A stretch of DNA of 64,000 bases, taken from NCBI GenBank assembly GCA_020049465.1, contig JAIFKS010000003.1, forward strand, positions 1-64,000. Direction: 5' to 3'. This stretch comes from a bacterium (lineage in GTDB: Bacteria; Krumholzibacteriota; Krumholzibacteriia; LZORAL124-64-63). A program made the translations under genes and the position numbers. Positions 56,390 to 64,000 of this stretch are shown here, piece after piece. Position 1 is the first letter of the stretch. The number at the start of each line of letters is the position of its first letter. A model generated the notes under the pieces. It was not told the DNA's origin, made no database searches, and was given only the letters and a program-made list of their open reading frames with translations.

Positions 56390-58168
56390 GTGGATGACCG
56401 TGACCTGACCGTCAGGCATGCGCTGCTGCGCACGATCATCATCGTGGCGTTCGCCATCCTGGTCGTGAATCTCTTCCAGTTGACGGTGATCCGGCATTCG
56501 TTCTACCAGGACCAGGCCCTGGAGAACCGGCAGGACCGCTTCCGCGTGCGCGCCCCCCGCGGACGCATCTACGACCGCGACGGCAACCTCCTGGCGGCCA
56601 ACCTCTACATCGCCGACATCACGGTGCCCCGCCGCTGCCTGACGCCGGCCGGCCCCGACTCGACGCTGACGCGCCTGATCGAGTGGTTCGGCCTGGACCG
56701 CTGGGAGACGCTGGAGCGCCTCCAGCAGCAGCCCGCCCGCCGCGACCCTCTCGTGCTGGTGGCCGACGCTTCGCCGGCGCGCATCTTCACGGTCGAAGAG
56801 CGCGGGCGCGACCTGCCCGGGGTCAAGGTGGTCACGCGCTCGCGGCGCCAATACCTGTTCGGAACGCTCTTCGCACATTCGCTGGGGTATCTGGGCGAGG
56901 TGAGCCCGTCCGACCTGGACAGCACGAGCACCGCCTATGTGCAGGGCGATCATATCGGGAAGATGGGCGTCGAGGCGGCGATGGAGCCCGTGCTGCGCGG
57001 CGTGGCCGGCATCAAGCTGGAAGAGGTCAACGCCTCCGGTCGCATCGTCGGGCGCAAGCCCGTCTGGGTCCGCGACGTGGTGCCTGGAACCGATGTCCAC
57101 GTGACGATGTCGTTGCGTCTGCAACAGAAACTGGCTGTCGCCATGGGCGACCGGCCCGGCTGCGCGGTGGCGCTGGACGTGCGTACGGGCGAGGTCCTGG
57201 CCGCCTACAGCAATCCCGCCTTCGACCCCAACATGCTGGGCATTTCGATCTCGACCAAGCAGTGGAACGAACTCATCAGCGATCCCGACAAGCCGCTCTT
57301 CAACCGCATCACACAGGCGACGTACCCGCCGGCGTCCCTGTTCAAGACGGTCACCTCCCTGGCGGGGCTGGCCGGCGGGCACATCGGCACGGCGTCGTCG
57401 CTGGAGCCCTGCGGCGGCGGCTGGACCTACGGTAACCGCTACTTCCGCTGCTGGAAGAAGGGCGGGCACGGCTGGCTGGACCATACCGGCGCGATGATGA
57501 ACTCGTGCGACACCTTCTACTACCAGCTGGGCATGCGCATGCAGGTGGACGAACTGGCGGCCGCCGCGCGCGCCTTCGGTCTGGGCAGCCGGGTGACGAC
57601 GGAGTTCGCGGACGAAGTCAAAGGGAACGTTCCGGACACCGCGTGGTACGACCGCCACCTGGGCAAGAAGGGCTGGTCGCGCGGCGTGCTGATGAACACC
57701 TCGATCGGCCAGGGAGAACTGCTGGTGACGCCCATCCAGATGGCGGTCGTCGCCGGGCGCCTGGCCACGGGGGGGACGATGCCCGACCCGGTCTTCGTGC
57801 GCACTCCGGCGCCGGTCCGGCGGCAGCCGCGACCGCTGCCGTTCCGGCCGGAACATCTGGCGTGGGTGCGCGAGGCGATGCGCCGGACGGTGGCCGAGGG
57901 CACCGGTCGCGCGGCCAGACTCAAGACCGTCGAGGTGGCGGGCAAGACCGGCACCGCCCAGAATCCGCACGGTGACGATCACGCCTGGTTCATGTGTTTC
58001 GCTCCGGCCGAGTCGCCGGAGATCGCCGTCGCGGTGATCATGGAGAACGCCGGGCACGGCGGCAGCGAGGCTGCTCCGATCGCCGGCGCCCTGCTGAGCA
58101 CCTATTTCCACGAAGACGAGGCCGACAGCGTGGGCGTACCCGTGGAGATCCCCGAGGAGGTCGACTGA
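56390..58168 (+). CDS. mrdA: Penicillin-binding protein 2 (class B transpeptidase)
   Basis: The 592-residue protein has one N-terminal helix, the PBP dimer domain (RAPRGRIYDRDGNLLAAN) and a transpeptidase domain. The catalytic motifs are S316-L-F-K319, S372-C-D374 and K519-T-G521. The nucleophile motif is SLFK instead of the more usual STFK; SxxK is preserved. It crosslinks peptidoglycan during elongation with RodA. GTG start after GAGGA. The stop overlaps the rodA start. Confidence 0.95.
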   Translation: MDDRDLTVRHALLRTIIIVAFAILVVNLFQLTVIRHSFYQDQALENRQDRFRVRAPRGRIYDRDGNLLAANLYIADITVPRRCLTPAGPDSTLTRLIEWFGLDRWETLERLQQQPARRDPLVLVADASPARIFTVEERGRDLPGVKVVTRSRRQYLFGTLFAHSLGYLGEVSPSDLDSTSTAYVQGDHIGKMGVEAAMEPVLRGVAGIKLEEVNASGRIVGRKPVWVRDVVPGTDVHVTMSLRLQQKLAVAMGDRPGCAVALDVRTGEVLAAYSNPAFDPNMLGISISTKQWNELISDPDKPLFNRITQATYPPASLFKTVTSLAGLAGGHIGTASSLEPCGGGWTYGNRYFRCWKKGGHGWLDHTGAMMNSCDTFYYQLGMRMQVDELAAAARAFGLGSRVTTEFADEVKGNVPDTAWYDRHLGKKGWSRGVLMNTSIGQGELLVTPIQMAVVAGRLATGGTMPDPVFVRTPAPVRRQPRPLPFRPEHLAWVREAMRRTVAEGTGRAARLKTVEVAGKTGTAQNPHGDDHAWFMCFAPAESPEIAVAVIMENAGHGGSEAAPIAGALLSTYFHEDEADSVGVPVEIPEEVD

Positions 58169-59442
58169 TGGGCGGCCTGCGCGACCTCCTGACGCCTCGC
58201 GGCGACCGGATCATCCTGCTGTGCTGGGCGCTGCTCTGCCTGACCAGCCTGGCGGTGCTGTGGTCGGTGACCGAGCCCATCATCGGCCCGTACGAGGACG
58301 TCGACCCGGGCGTGCCGAAGTCGGTCTTCTGGCGCCAGCTCATCTGGGCGATCGCCGGATACTGCGGGCTGGTGGCGGCCTCGCGTATTCCGCTGCGCCA
58401 CATCGACAACCTGGCCGCGGTGCCGTGGCTCATCTCGCTGGTGCTGCTGCTGCTGGTACCCGTCGTCGGGCCGGTGATCAGCGGCGCCCGCCGGTGGCTG
58501 GTGTTCGGGCCGGTCAGCCTGCAGCCCGCGGAGATGGCGAAGGTCTCCTGCATCATCCTGAACGCCAGCCTGCTGGCGCGGGGCGTGGACAGCCAACGCA
58601 AGTCGCTGGCCACCGGGGCCTCCCTGGTGTTGACGGCCATCCCCGCGGTGCTGGTCATGGAGCAGCCCGATCTGGGCACCAGCCTGGTCTTCTGGGCGAC
58701 CTGGGTGGGCATGATCTTCTGGTTCGGCATGCCCGGCATCTTCCTGCTGGTGGCGGCCACCGGTGTCTGTAGCGCCGTGATCATGTTCTATTCCGAAGCG
58801 GTGGCGCACCAGGCCTGGCCCTGGGGGGCGTACCTGCTGGTGATCCTGGCGACCCTGTACTATGTGCGCTGGAGCATCCCGGCCAAGGTGTCGATGCTGG
58901 CGGCCAATGTGATCGCCGGGATCGCCATCCCCATCTTCTGGGCCCAGCTGAAGGGCTATCAGCAGGACCGCGTGATGGCCTTCTTCAAGCCGGCCGAGCA
59001 TGCCTTCAGCGCCGGCTACCAGACCCTGCAGTCGAAGGTGGCGATCGGGTCCGGAGGACTGTTCGGGACGCACTACCTGAAGGGAACGCAGAAGGGCCTG
59101 GCCTTCCTGCCGGAACGCCAGACCGACTTCATCTTTTCGGTCGTGGGCGAGGAACTGGGATTCATCGGGGCCGTGGCGGTGGTGGGGCTGTACTTCGTGA
59201 TGATCCTGCGGGGCGTGGACCACGCCGCGGCCGTTCGCAAGCCGTTCTCGCGCTTCCTGGCGATGGGCATCGTGGCCTATCTGACCTTCCATGTGGTGGT
59301 CAATGTGTCCATCACGACGGGGCTGATGCCGGTCACCGGCATTCCCCTGCCCCTGATGAGCTACGGCGGCTCGAACCTGCTGGTCACCTCGGCCATGCTG
59401 GGACTGCTGCTGAACGTGAGTTCGAAGTCGTTCGACGTTTGA
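58168..59442 (+). CDS. rodA: Peptidoglycan glycosyltransferase RodA (SEDS)
   Basis: The 424-residue protein has about ten helices and the SEDS signatures SGARRWLVFGPVSLQPAEMAK, EQPDLGTSLVF, FLPERQTDFIFSVVGEELGF and GIPLPLMSYGGSNLL. It polymerises lipid II and is activated by PBP2 and MreC. ATG 58168 overlaps the mrdA stop; in-frame sequence upstream belongs to the mrdA shadow. Confidence 0.96.
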   Translation: MGGLRDLLTPRGDRIILLCWALLCLTSLAVLWSVTEPIIGPYEDVDPGVPKSVFWRQLIWAIAGYCGLVAASRIPLRHIDNLAAVPWLISLVLLLLVPVVGPVISGARRWLVFGPVSLQPAEMAKVSCIILNASLLARGVDSQRKSLATGASLVLTAIPAVLVMEQPDLGTSLVFWATWVGMIFWFGMPGIFLLVAATGVCSAVIMFYSEAVAHQAWPWGAYLLVILATLYYVRWSIPAKVSMLAANVIAGIAIPIFWAQLKGYQQDRVMAFFKPAEHAFSAGYQTLQSKVAIGSGGLFGTHYLKGTQKGLAFLPERQTDFIFSVVGEELGFIGAVAVVGLYFVMILRGVDHAAAVRKPFSRFLAMGIVAYLTFHVVVNVSITTGLMPVTGIPLPLMSYGGSNLLVTSAMLGLLLNVSSKSFDV

Positions 59443-59484
59443 CCGGCGTCGCCGCGCGGGGACACCGAAGTCAAGGGAGACGTG

Positions 59485-60243
59485 ATGCATCCGGAGCTGT
59501 TCGGGGTGATCAAGAGCTACGGGCTGGCGCTGGCCATCAGCTTCGGCCTCGGCATGTGGCTGAGCGTGCGGCGCGCGCGTCCGCACGGCATCGGTGCCGA
59601 GACCGTGCTGGATCTGATCTTCGGCGTGCTGGTGTCGAGTATCGTCGGCGTCAGGGCCTTCTACGTGGCCACACACGCGTCCGAGTTCGACCCCTGGTAC
59701 CGGGCCCTGTTCATCTGGGACGGCGGCCTGACGCTCTACGGGGGCATCCTGGCGGCCATGGCGACCGTGTGGTGGATGTGCCGGCAGCGCGGCATTCCGT
59801 TCCTGACCATCGCCGACGTCTTCGCGCCCGGCGTGATGCTGGGCATCGGGGTCACCCGCATCGGCTGCTTCATGGCCGGCTGCTGTTTCGGGCGACCCTC
59901 GACCTGCGCGCTGGCCGTGCACTTCCCGTCCGAGGCGCCGGCCTCGCTGACGTTCGGCGGCCGTGCGGTGCATCCGACGCAGCTCTATGCCTCGGCGGCG
60001 GGATTCGCCATCTTCGGGCTGCTGCTGCTGGCCGAGCGCTGGCCGTCCGGCCGCGGCACCACCTTCGGTCGCTTCCTGGCGCTCTACGGACTCGCCAGGC
60101 TGGTGGAGGACTTCTTCCGCTACTACGAGCCGAGCCAGATGCTGCTGGGACTCAGCAACAACCAGTGGCTGTCGGTGCTCCTGATCGTCGCCGGCGCGCT
60201 GGTCATGTTCCGGGTGCGACGTCCGGGAGCAGCCCGTGGCTGA
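59485..60243 (+). CDS. lgt: Prolipoprotein diacylglyceryl transferase
   Basis: The 252-residue protein has about seven helices and the Lgt motifs GGLTLYGGIL and GVTRIGCFMAGCCFGRPST. The latter is the Cys-containing variant of the GRxGNFxNxExxG signature, seen in FCB and related phyla. It adds diacylglyceryl to the lipobox Cys of lipoproteins, such as those at 19079 and 30280. ATG 59485 was preferred over GTG 59482 because of spacing from GGGAG. Its 3' end overlaps aroE by 8 bp. Confidence 0.93.
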   Translation: MHPELFGVIKSYGLALAISFGLGMWLSVRRARPHGIGAETVLDLIFGVLVSSIVGVRAFYVATHASEFDPWYRALFIWDGGLTLYGGILAAMATVWWMCRQRGIPFLTIADVFAPGVMLGIGVTRIGCFMAGCCFGRPSTCALAVHFPSEAPASLTFGGRAVHPTQLYASAAGFAIFGLLLLAERWPSGRGTTFGRFLALYGLARLVEDFFRYYEPSQMLLGLSNNQWLSVLLIVAGALVMFRVRRPGAARG

Positions 60244-61111
60244 GCCGTTGCGCCTGGACGCGCAGGGCTGGCGCCGCGACGGCCGACTGTGGCAGCCGGC
60301 GCTGCCGTTCTACGCGGTGATCGGCGATCCGGTCACGCATTCCCTGTCCCCGCGCCTGCACACCGCGGCGCTGTCCGAACGCGGCCTGGCCCACGAGTAC
60401 CTGGCGCTGACGATCCCGTCCGCGCAGCTGGCTGAACTGAAGGCGCGCGCCGGCGAACTGGCCGGGTTCAACGTCACCGCTCCCCACAAGGAGGCGGTGG
60501 CGGCGCTGTGCGACGGCCGCACCGACCAGGCCCGCGACCTGGGCGCCGTCAACACGGTGCGCGTCGACAACGGTCGCTGGCTGGGACACAACACCGACAG
60601 CGGCGGACTGCTGGCGGTTCTCAGTCAGATCTGGACCGCGGGCCCGCCGCCCGCCGATGCGGTGGTGCTGGGCACGGGCGGGTCGGCACGTGCGGCCGTC
60701 GACGCGTTGCGGCGCTGGGGCGTGATCGCGGTCGAGGTGCGCTACCGGAGCACGGCGGGGCGCGACCGCTTCGCCGACTGGCTGGCAGGTCTCGGCCTGA
60801 CCGAAGAGGTGACATTGGCGCCTCTGGTCGCGGACAGCGACCTGCCGCCCGAAGAACCCTGCGTCTGGATCTGCTGCCTGGCCGGGGGCGTGCCCGCGCT
60901 GCCGTACCTGCCGCCGGCCGCGGGTGAAGCGCCGGCCCTGCTGGTGGACCTTCGCTACGGCAGCCAGCGCCCGGCCGAAGAAGCGCCGCTGGGCTTCAGG
61001 TTCTGCGATGGCCTGCCGCTGCTGCTGATGCAGGGCGGCCTGTCGTTTGCCTGGTGGTTCGGACCGCCCGCGCCGTGGGCGGCCATGCATGCGGCGCTGA
61101 TGTCCCGCTGA
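60236..61111 (+). CDS. aroE: Shikimate dehydrogenase
   Basis: The 291-residue protein has HSLSPRLH, FNVTAPHKE with catalytic K85, GAVNTVR, GHNTDSGG with D121, and the NADP loop LGTGGSARAAVDAL. Near the C-terminus, GLPLLLMQGGLSFAWW keeps the conserved Gln. It reduces 3-dehydroshikimate to shikimate in aromatic amino-acid synthesis. GTG start after GGGAG inside lgt; translational coupling is likely. Confidence 0.93.
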   Translation: MAEPLRLDAQGWRRDGRLWQPALPFYAVIGDPVTHSLSPRLHTAALSERGLAHEYLALTIPSAQLAELKARAGELAGFNVTAPHKEAVAALCDGRTDQARDLGAVNTVRVDNGRWLGHNTDSGGLLAVLSQIWTAGPPPADAVVLGTGGSARAAVDALRRWGVIAVEVRYRSTAGRDRFADWLAGLGLTEEVTLAPLVADSDLPPEEPCVWICCLAGGVPALPYLPPAAGEAPALLVDLRYGSQRPAEEAPLGFRFCDGLPLLLMQGGLSFAWWFGPPAPWAAMHAALMSR

Positions 61112-61177
61112 CGTCCCGCCGGTACGGCCTGCAGCTGTCGCCCTTTGTCATCACCTCCCGGAACGTGATGATCGACG

Positions 61178-62011
61178 ATGACGAGCCCCCGGATGATCCC
61201 GACGACGCTGGTGACCGCCGGCGGCGGCGTGTGCCGCGCCGGACTGTCCGCCTTCCTGGAACTGCTTCTTCCCGAACACTGCGCGGCCTGCGGAACCCCC
61301 GCCGGCTTCACGCCCTGGGAGGCGACGGGCGCCCGCGTGCGCGGTCTCAGGCCCTGGGACCGCCCGCACCTGTGCCGTGAGTGCGCGACCGCCTTGTTCG
61401 GCCAGGGCCGTGCGCGCGTGCTCGACGGGCGCAGCCTGGCGCCCGACCTGCCGGTGTGGGCCGCGACCGGCACGTCGTCCGTGCTCACGGCTGTCGTCGG
61501 CGCGTGGAAGTACCACGGCGTGCGCGGTCTGGGCTGGCCCCTGGGACGCGCCTTGGCCGCGGTCGCAACGGCGGAACCGGAGGAGTCGCGCCCGGCGCCG
61601 GCGGCGCGGGCCGACGTGCTCGTGCCGGTGCCGCTGCACGCGGGTCGCCGGCGGCGGCGCGGTTTCAACCAGGCGGCGATGATCGCCGACCTGGCGGGCG
61701 GCATCGCCGGGGTGGCCGTCGATCACGGCGCGCTGCGACGACTCCGGGCGACAGCGCAGCAGGCACGCCTGAGCGGGACGCGCGACCGCGAAGCCAATCT
61801 GGCCGGAGCCTTCGCCGCGCGCGAGTCCGGGGGTGGCCGGCGCGTGCTGCTGGTCGACGATCTGGTCACCGCCGGCGCCACGGTCCAGGCCGCGGCAGCG
61901 GCGCTGCGGGAGGCGGGCTGGGAGGTGGCCGGCGTGCTGGCCCTGGGGCTCGCGATGTCCCGGGACGACGACGCCGGCGACGTCGTTGACACCCCGGATG
62001 CCGATTCCTAG
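61178..62011 (+). CDS. comF: ComF-family phosphoribosyltransferase-like protein
   Basis: The 277-residue protein has a double CxxC head (EHCAACG, HLCREC) and a phosphoribosyltransferase domain. The domain includes RGFNQAAMIADLAG and the PRPP motif RRVLLVDDLVTAGATVQ. ComF proteins help DNA uptake in competent bacteria; related proteins occur in non-competent ones with unclear roles. Starts at ATG 61178 or 61193; neither has a strong site. Confidence 0.88.
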   Translation: MTSPRMIPTTLVTAGGGVCRAGLSAFLELLLPEHCAACGTPAGFTPWEATGARVRGLRPWDRPHLCRECATALFGQGRARVLDGRSLAPDLPVWAATGTSSVLTAVVGAWKYHGVRGLGWPLGRALAAVATAEPEESRPAPAARADVLVPVPLHAGRRRRRGFNQAAMIADLAGGIAGVAVDHGALRRLRATAQQARLSGTRDREANLAGAFAARESGGGRRVLLVDDLVTAGATVQAAAAALREAGWEVAGVLALGLAMSRDDDAGDVVDTPDADS

Positions 62012-62070
62012 TATGGATGCGCGCCGCGGGCGGAGCCCGGCGGCAGGTCACGGTCGCAACGGAGGGGTGG

Positions 62071-63276
62071 ATGACGATGAACCGGAAGCGCAATCTCGAC
62101 GGGTTCGACGGTCAGGGGCAGAAGGTCCTGGTGCGGGTCGATTTCAACGTCCCCCTGGACAAGGACCGCAACATCACCGACGACACGCGCATCCGCGAGA
62201 CGATCCCGACGATCGAGCGTCTGCGCAGCAGCGGCGCCGCGGTGATCCTCATGAGCCATCTCGGTCGCCCGAAGGGCAAGATCGATCCGGCCGCCTCACT
62301 GCGTCCGGTGGCCGACCGACTGGCTGAACTTCTTCCGTGCCGCGTGCGCTTCGCCACGGACACTGTCGGTCCGGACGCGACCGCTCAGGCGGCAAGCCTG
62401 GCGCCGGGCGAGGTCCTGCTGCTGGAGAACGTCCGCTTCAATCCCGGCGAGACCACCAACGACCCCGGCTTCTCGCGCGGGCTGGCGGCCCTGGGCACGA
62501 CCTACGTGAACGATGCCTTCGGCTCGGCCCACCGCGCGCACGCCTCGACCGTGGGCGTGACCGCGAACTTCCCGGTCAATCGGGCAGGTCTGCTCATGGA
62601 GCGCGAACTGGAGCATCTGGGCGCCCTGGTGCGCGACCCGGCGCGTCCCTACGTGGCCGTGCTGGGCGGCGCCAAGGTGAGCGGCAAGGTCGACGTCATC
62701 CGCAACCTGCTGGGCAAGGTCGACACGCTGCTCCTGGGCGGCGGCATGATCTTCACCTTCTTCAAGGCCGCGGGCCTGGGCATCGGCACCAGCCTGCTGG
62801 ACGAGGAGAGCCTCGAGACAGCCCGCGAGATCACCGCGTTGGCGCGCGGCAGTTCGACCCGCCTGGTGTTGCCCGAGGATTGCGTCGTCGCCGACGCCTT
62901 CAGCGACACGGCGCAGCGCCGCACGGTGCTCGTCTCGGACATTCCCGACGGCTGGATGGGACTCGACATCGGACCCAAGACGATCGAGCGGTACAGGTCG
63001 CTGCTGGAGCCGGCCCGGTCGATCTTCTGGAACGGCCCGATGGGCGTTTTCGAACTGCCGTCGTTCGCGGCCGGCACGCGCGCCGTGGGCGAAGCGGTGG
63101 CCGCGGCGACGGACGGCGGAGCGCGCAGCGTGGTCGGCGGCGGCGACAGTGTCGCGGCTGTCAACCAGCTTGGACTGGCCAGCCGCGTGAGCCACATTTC
63201 GACCGGCGGCGGGGCCTCGCTCGAGTTCATGGCGGGTCTGGAACTGCCCGGGGTGGCGGCGCTTACGGACGCCTGA
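62071..63276 (+). CDS. pgk: Phosphoglycerate kinase
   Basis: The 401-residue protein is of normal length and has VLVRVDFNVPLDKDRNITDD, MSHLGRPKG, LLLENVRFNPGE, NDAFGSAHRAHAST, FWNGPMGVFE and SVVGGGDSVAAV. It makes ATP from 1,3-bisphosphoglycerate in glycolysis. ATG 62071 follows GGAGGGGTGG at a 5-nt spacing; ATG 62077 is a possible alternative. It precedes secG by 125 bp, with a promoter between them. Confidence 0.97.
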   Translation: MTMNRKRNLDGFDGQGQKVLVRVDFNVPLDKDRNITDDTRIRETIPTIERLRSSGAAVILMSHLGRPKGKIDPAASLRPVADRLAELLPCRVRFATDTVGPDATAQAASLAPGEVLLLENVRFNPGETTNDPGFSRGLAALGTTYVNDAFGSAHRAHASTVGVTANFPVNRAGLLMERELEHLGALVRDPARPYVAVLGGAKVSGKVDVIRNLLGKVDTLLLGGGMIFTFFKAAGLGIGTSLLDEESLETAREITALARGSSTRLVLPEDCVVADAFSDTAQRRTVLVSDIPDGWMGLDIGPKTIERYRSLLEPARSIFWNGPMGVFELPSFAAGTRAVGEAVAAATDGGARSVVGGGDSVAAVNQLGLASRVSHISTGGGASLEFMAGLELPGVAALTDA

Positions 63277-63304
63277 GCTTTCCCGCGGGGTAAAGTGCCT
63301 CGGT

Positions 63305-63333
63305 TTGACAGGCTGGACCCCGTCTGTTACCAT
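63305..63333 (+). promoter_or_regulatory. Promoter of secG and tRNA-Leu
   Basis: Perfect TTGACA (63305-63310), 17-nt spacer, TACCAT (63328-63333). The start is expected near 63340. Confidence 0.65.
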
Positions 63334-63341
63334 ATGATCCG

Positions 63342-63365
63342 GCGGCGGGCCAGGCGGCCCGCCGC
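63342..63365 (+). promoter_or_regulatory. 5'-terminal hairpin of the secG leader
   Basis: GCGGCGGGCC (63342-63351), an AGGC loop, and GGCCCGCCGC (63356-63365) form a perfect 10-bp stem within about 3 nt of the predicted transcription start. It probably protects the mRNA 5' end; no T-run follows. Confidence 0.55.
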
Positions 63366-63401
63366 GTCCTTGAGTTGAGGCCCGTTCCGGAGCGTTACGG
63401 C

Positions 63402-63797
63402 ATGCTGCACGTTCTTCTGACCATCATCCACATCGTCATCTGTCTCGTGCTCTGCGCGGTCGTCCTGCTGCAGTCGAGCAAGGGCGGCGGTCTGGCCGGC
63501 GCCTTCGGTGGCGGCGGTGGCGCGCCCCAGCAGTTGCTCGGCTCGCGCGGGATGACGACGCTGCTTCACAAGGTGACGATCTACTGCGCGATCGGTTTTT
63601 TCATCACGAGCTTCCTGTTGTTCATGACGGACAGCACGGGACGCGCGCGTACCGGGAGCATCGTCGGCGAAGCCGCGCGCGAGGGTGAACTCAATCTGCC
63701 GGTGCAGCAGAATCCGCTTCAGGAGAATGCGCCCGCGCCCGCGCAGACTCCCGCCGGTGAGCCGGCGCAGCAGTCGTTGCCCGCAGGCGGCAACTAG
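63402..63797 (+). CDS. secG: Protein translocase subunit SecG
   Basis: The 131-residue protein has two helices (about 1-20 and 63-85) joined by the SecG motif LLQSSKGGGLAGAFGGGG. The C-terminal tail (about 95-131) is a Gln/Pro/Ala-rich extension longer than in E. coli. It assists SecYEG export. ATG 63402 was chosen over an upstream in-frame ATG because GGAGC is at the right distance. It is followed 15 bp later by tRNA-Leu. Confidence 0.95.
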   Translation: MLHVLLTIIHIVICLVLCAVVLLQSSKGGGLAGAFGGGGGAPQQLLGSRGMTTLLHKVTIYCAIGFFITSFLLFMTDSTGRARTGSIVGEAAREGELNLPVQQNPLQENAPAPAQTPAGEPAQQSLPAGGN

Positions 63798-63811
63798 TCG
63801 GAACGTGCTTG

Positions 63812-63897
63812 CCCGGGTGGTGAAATTGGTAGACACGCCATCTTGAGGGGGTGGTGGCCACAAGCCGTGCGGGTTCGAATCCCGCCCCGGGCACCAA
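63812..63897 (+). tRNA. tRNA-Leu (anticodon GAG)
   Basis: A class II tRNA of 86 nt including the encoded CCA. The acceptor stem GCCCGGG pairs with CCCGGGC. The D arm has GGTAGACAC, the anticodon loop is TTGAGGG with GAG at 63846-63848, a long variable arm follows, and the T arm is GCGGGTTCGAATCCCGC. It reads CUC and CUU codons. Its place right after secG matches the secG-leuU order known in E. coli. Confidence 0.97.
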
Positions 63898-63936
63898 AAA
63901 AAAAGGAGACTGTCACCGACAGTTTCCTTTTTTTTT
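63898..63936 (+). terminator. Strong terminator after tRNA-Leu
   Basis: GGAGACTGTC (63905-63914) pairs with GACAGTTTCC (63918-63927) with one G-U, loop ACC. It is flanked by an A-run (63897-63904) and nine T (63928-63936), so it can end transcription from both directions. Confidence 0.92.
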
Positions 63937-63937
63937 G

Positions 63938-64000
63938 TTGACAGCATTTTCATGCAGTCGAAATATTGGCACTGCTTCAGCTGGCAGCCTGACGCCAGAC
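63938..64000 (+). promoter_or_regulatory. Possible promoter start at the window edge
   Basis: TTGACA (63938-63943) follows the terminator; a -10 is expected near 63961, where AAATAT (63961-63966) is a poor match. The downstream gene is outside the window. Confidence 0.25.

Noticed and set aside
61164-61380. Short Asp-rich frame starting with GTG at 61164 upstream of comF
   Set aside because: It overlaps comF in another frame, has low-complexity content and no recognisable domain.
63812-64000. tRNA-Leu as the attachment site of an integrated element
   Set aside because: No integrase or repeat of the tRNA 3' end is seen in the window; a strong terminator follows at once.

Overview
The window is a GC-rich chromosomal segment from a Gram-negative (diderm) bacterium. 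The outer-membrane content shows this: a TonB-dependent receptor, an ExbB/ExbD/TonB motor, TolC, an OmpA-like lipoprotein, beta-barrel proteins and several lipoproteins. One extracellular protein carries a type IX-like C-terminal sorting tail, next to a PorV-like barrel and a GWxTD-like protein. Together with split gcvPA/gcvPB and DUF4388 proteins, this points to the FCB superphylum, for example Krumholzibacteriota, Eisenbacteria or Latescibacterota. That placement is inference, not proof. No transposase, integrase, CRISPR array or prophage gene was seen, so this reads as stable core genome.

Layout. 1-5450: polysaccharide genes (a GT2 cut by the window start, a GT4, two methyltransferases and a GT-C-like membrane protein). 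5620-11748: rpsO-pnp-M16 peptidase followed by a TPR membrane protein. 11708-16278 (minus): an aminotransferase and a two-gene DUF4388 / zinc-TPR membrane operon. 16458-18929: TrkH/TrkA potassium uptake. 19079-23621: OmpA-like lipoprotein, exported cyclophilin and UvrA. 23731-28915: a complete glycine-cleavage operon ending in a LipM-type octanoyltransferase. 28950-32337 (minus): a beta-barrel and a repeat lipoprotein. 32722-36306: oligopeptide-type ABC importer genes with no binding protein.

36520-43419: TonB receptor, sorting-tail protein and PorV-like barrel. 43624-48023: GWxTD-like protein, then exbB-exbD-exbD-tonB. 48306-50496: TolC and a MacB-type ATPase. 50601-53972: rhomboid-TPR protein, aspartokinase (minus) and RadC. 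54002-61111: a wall-elongation and envelope operon (mreBCD, PBP2, rodA, lgt) running into aroE. 61178-63897: comF, pgk, secG and tRNA-Leu(GAG), closed by a strong terminator.

The genes fall into working units. The gcv operon supplies the T, H and P proteins plus an enzyme that can start lipoylation of the H protein. The rod complex is encoded in one run. The receptor, sorting-tail protein, PorV-like barrel and ExbBDD-TonB motor form the most interesting accessory-like unit, probably for surface uptake and/or secretion. Many predicted promoters are followed, at or just after the expected transcription start, by a GC-rich inverted repeat. This recurring arrangement deserves a computed test.
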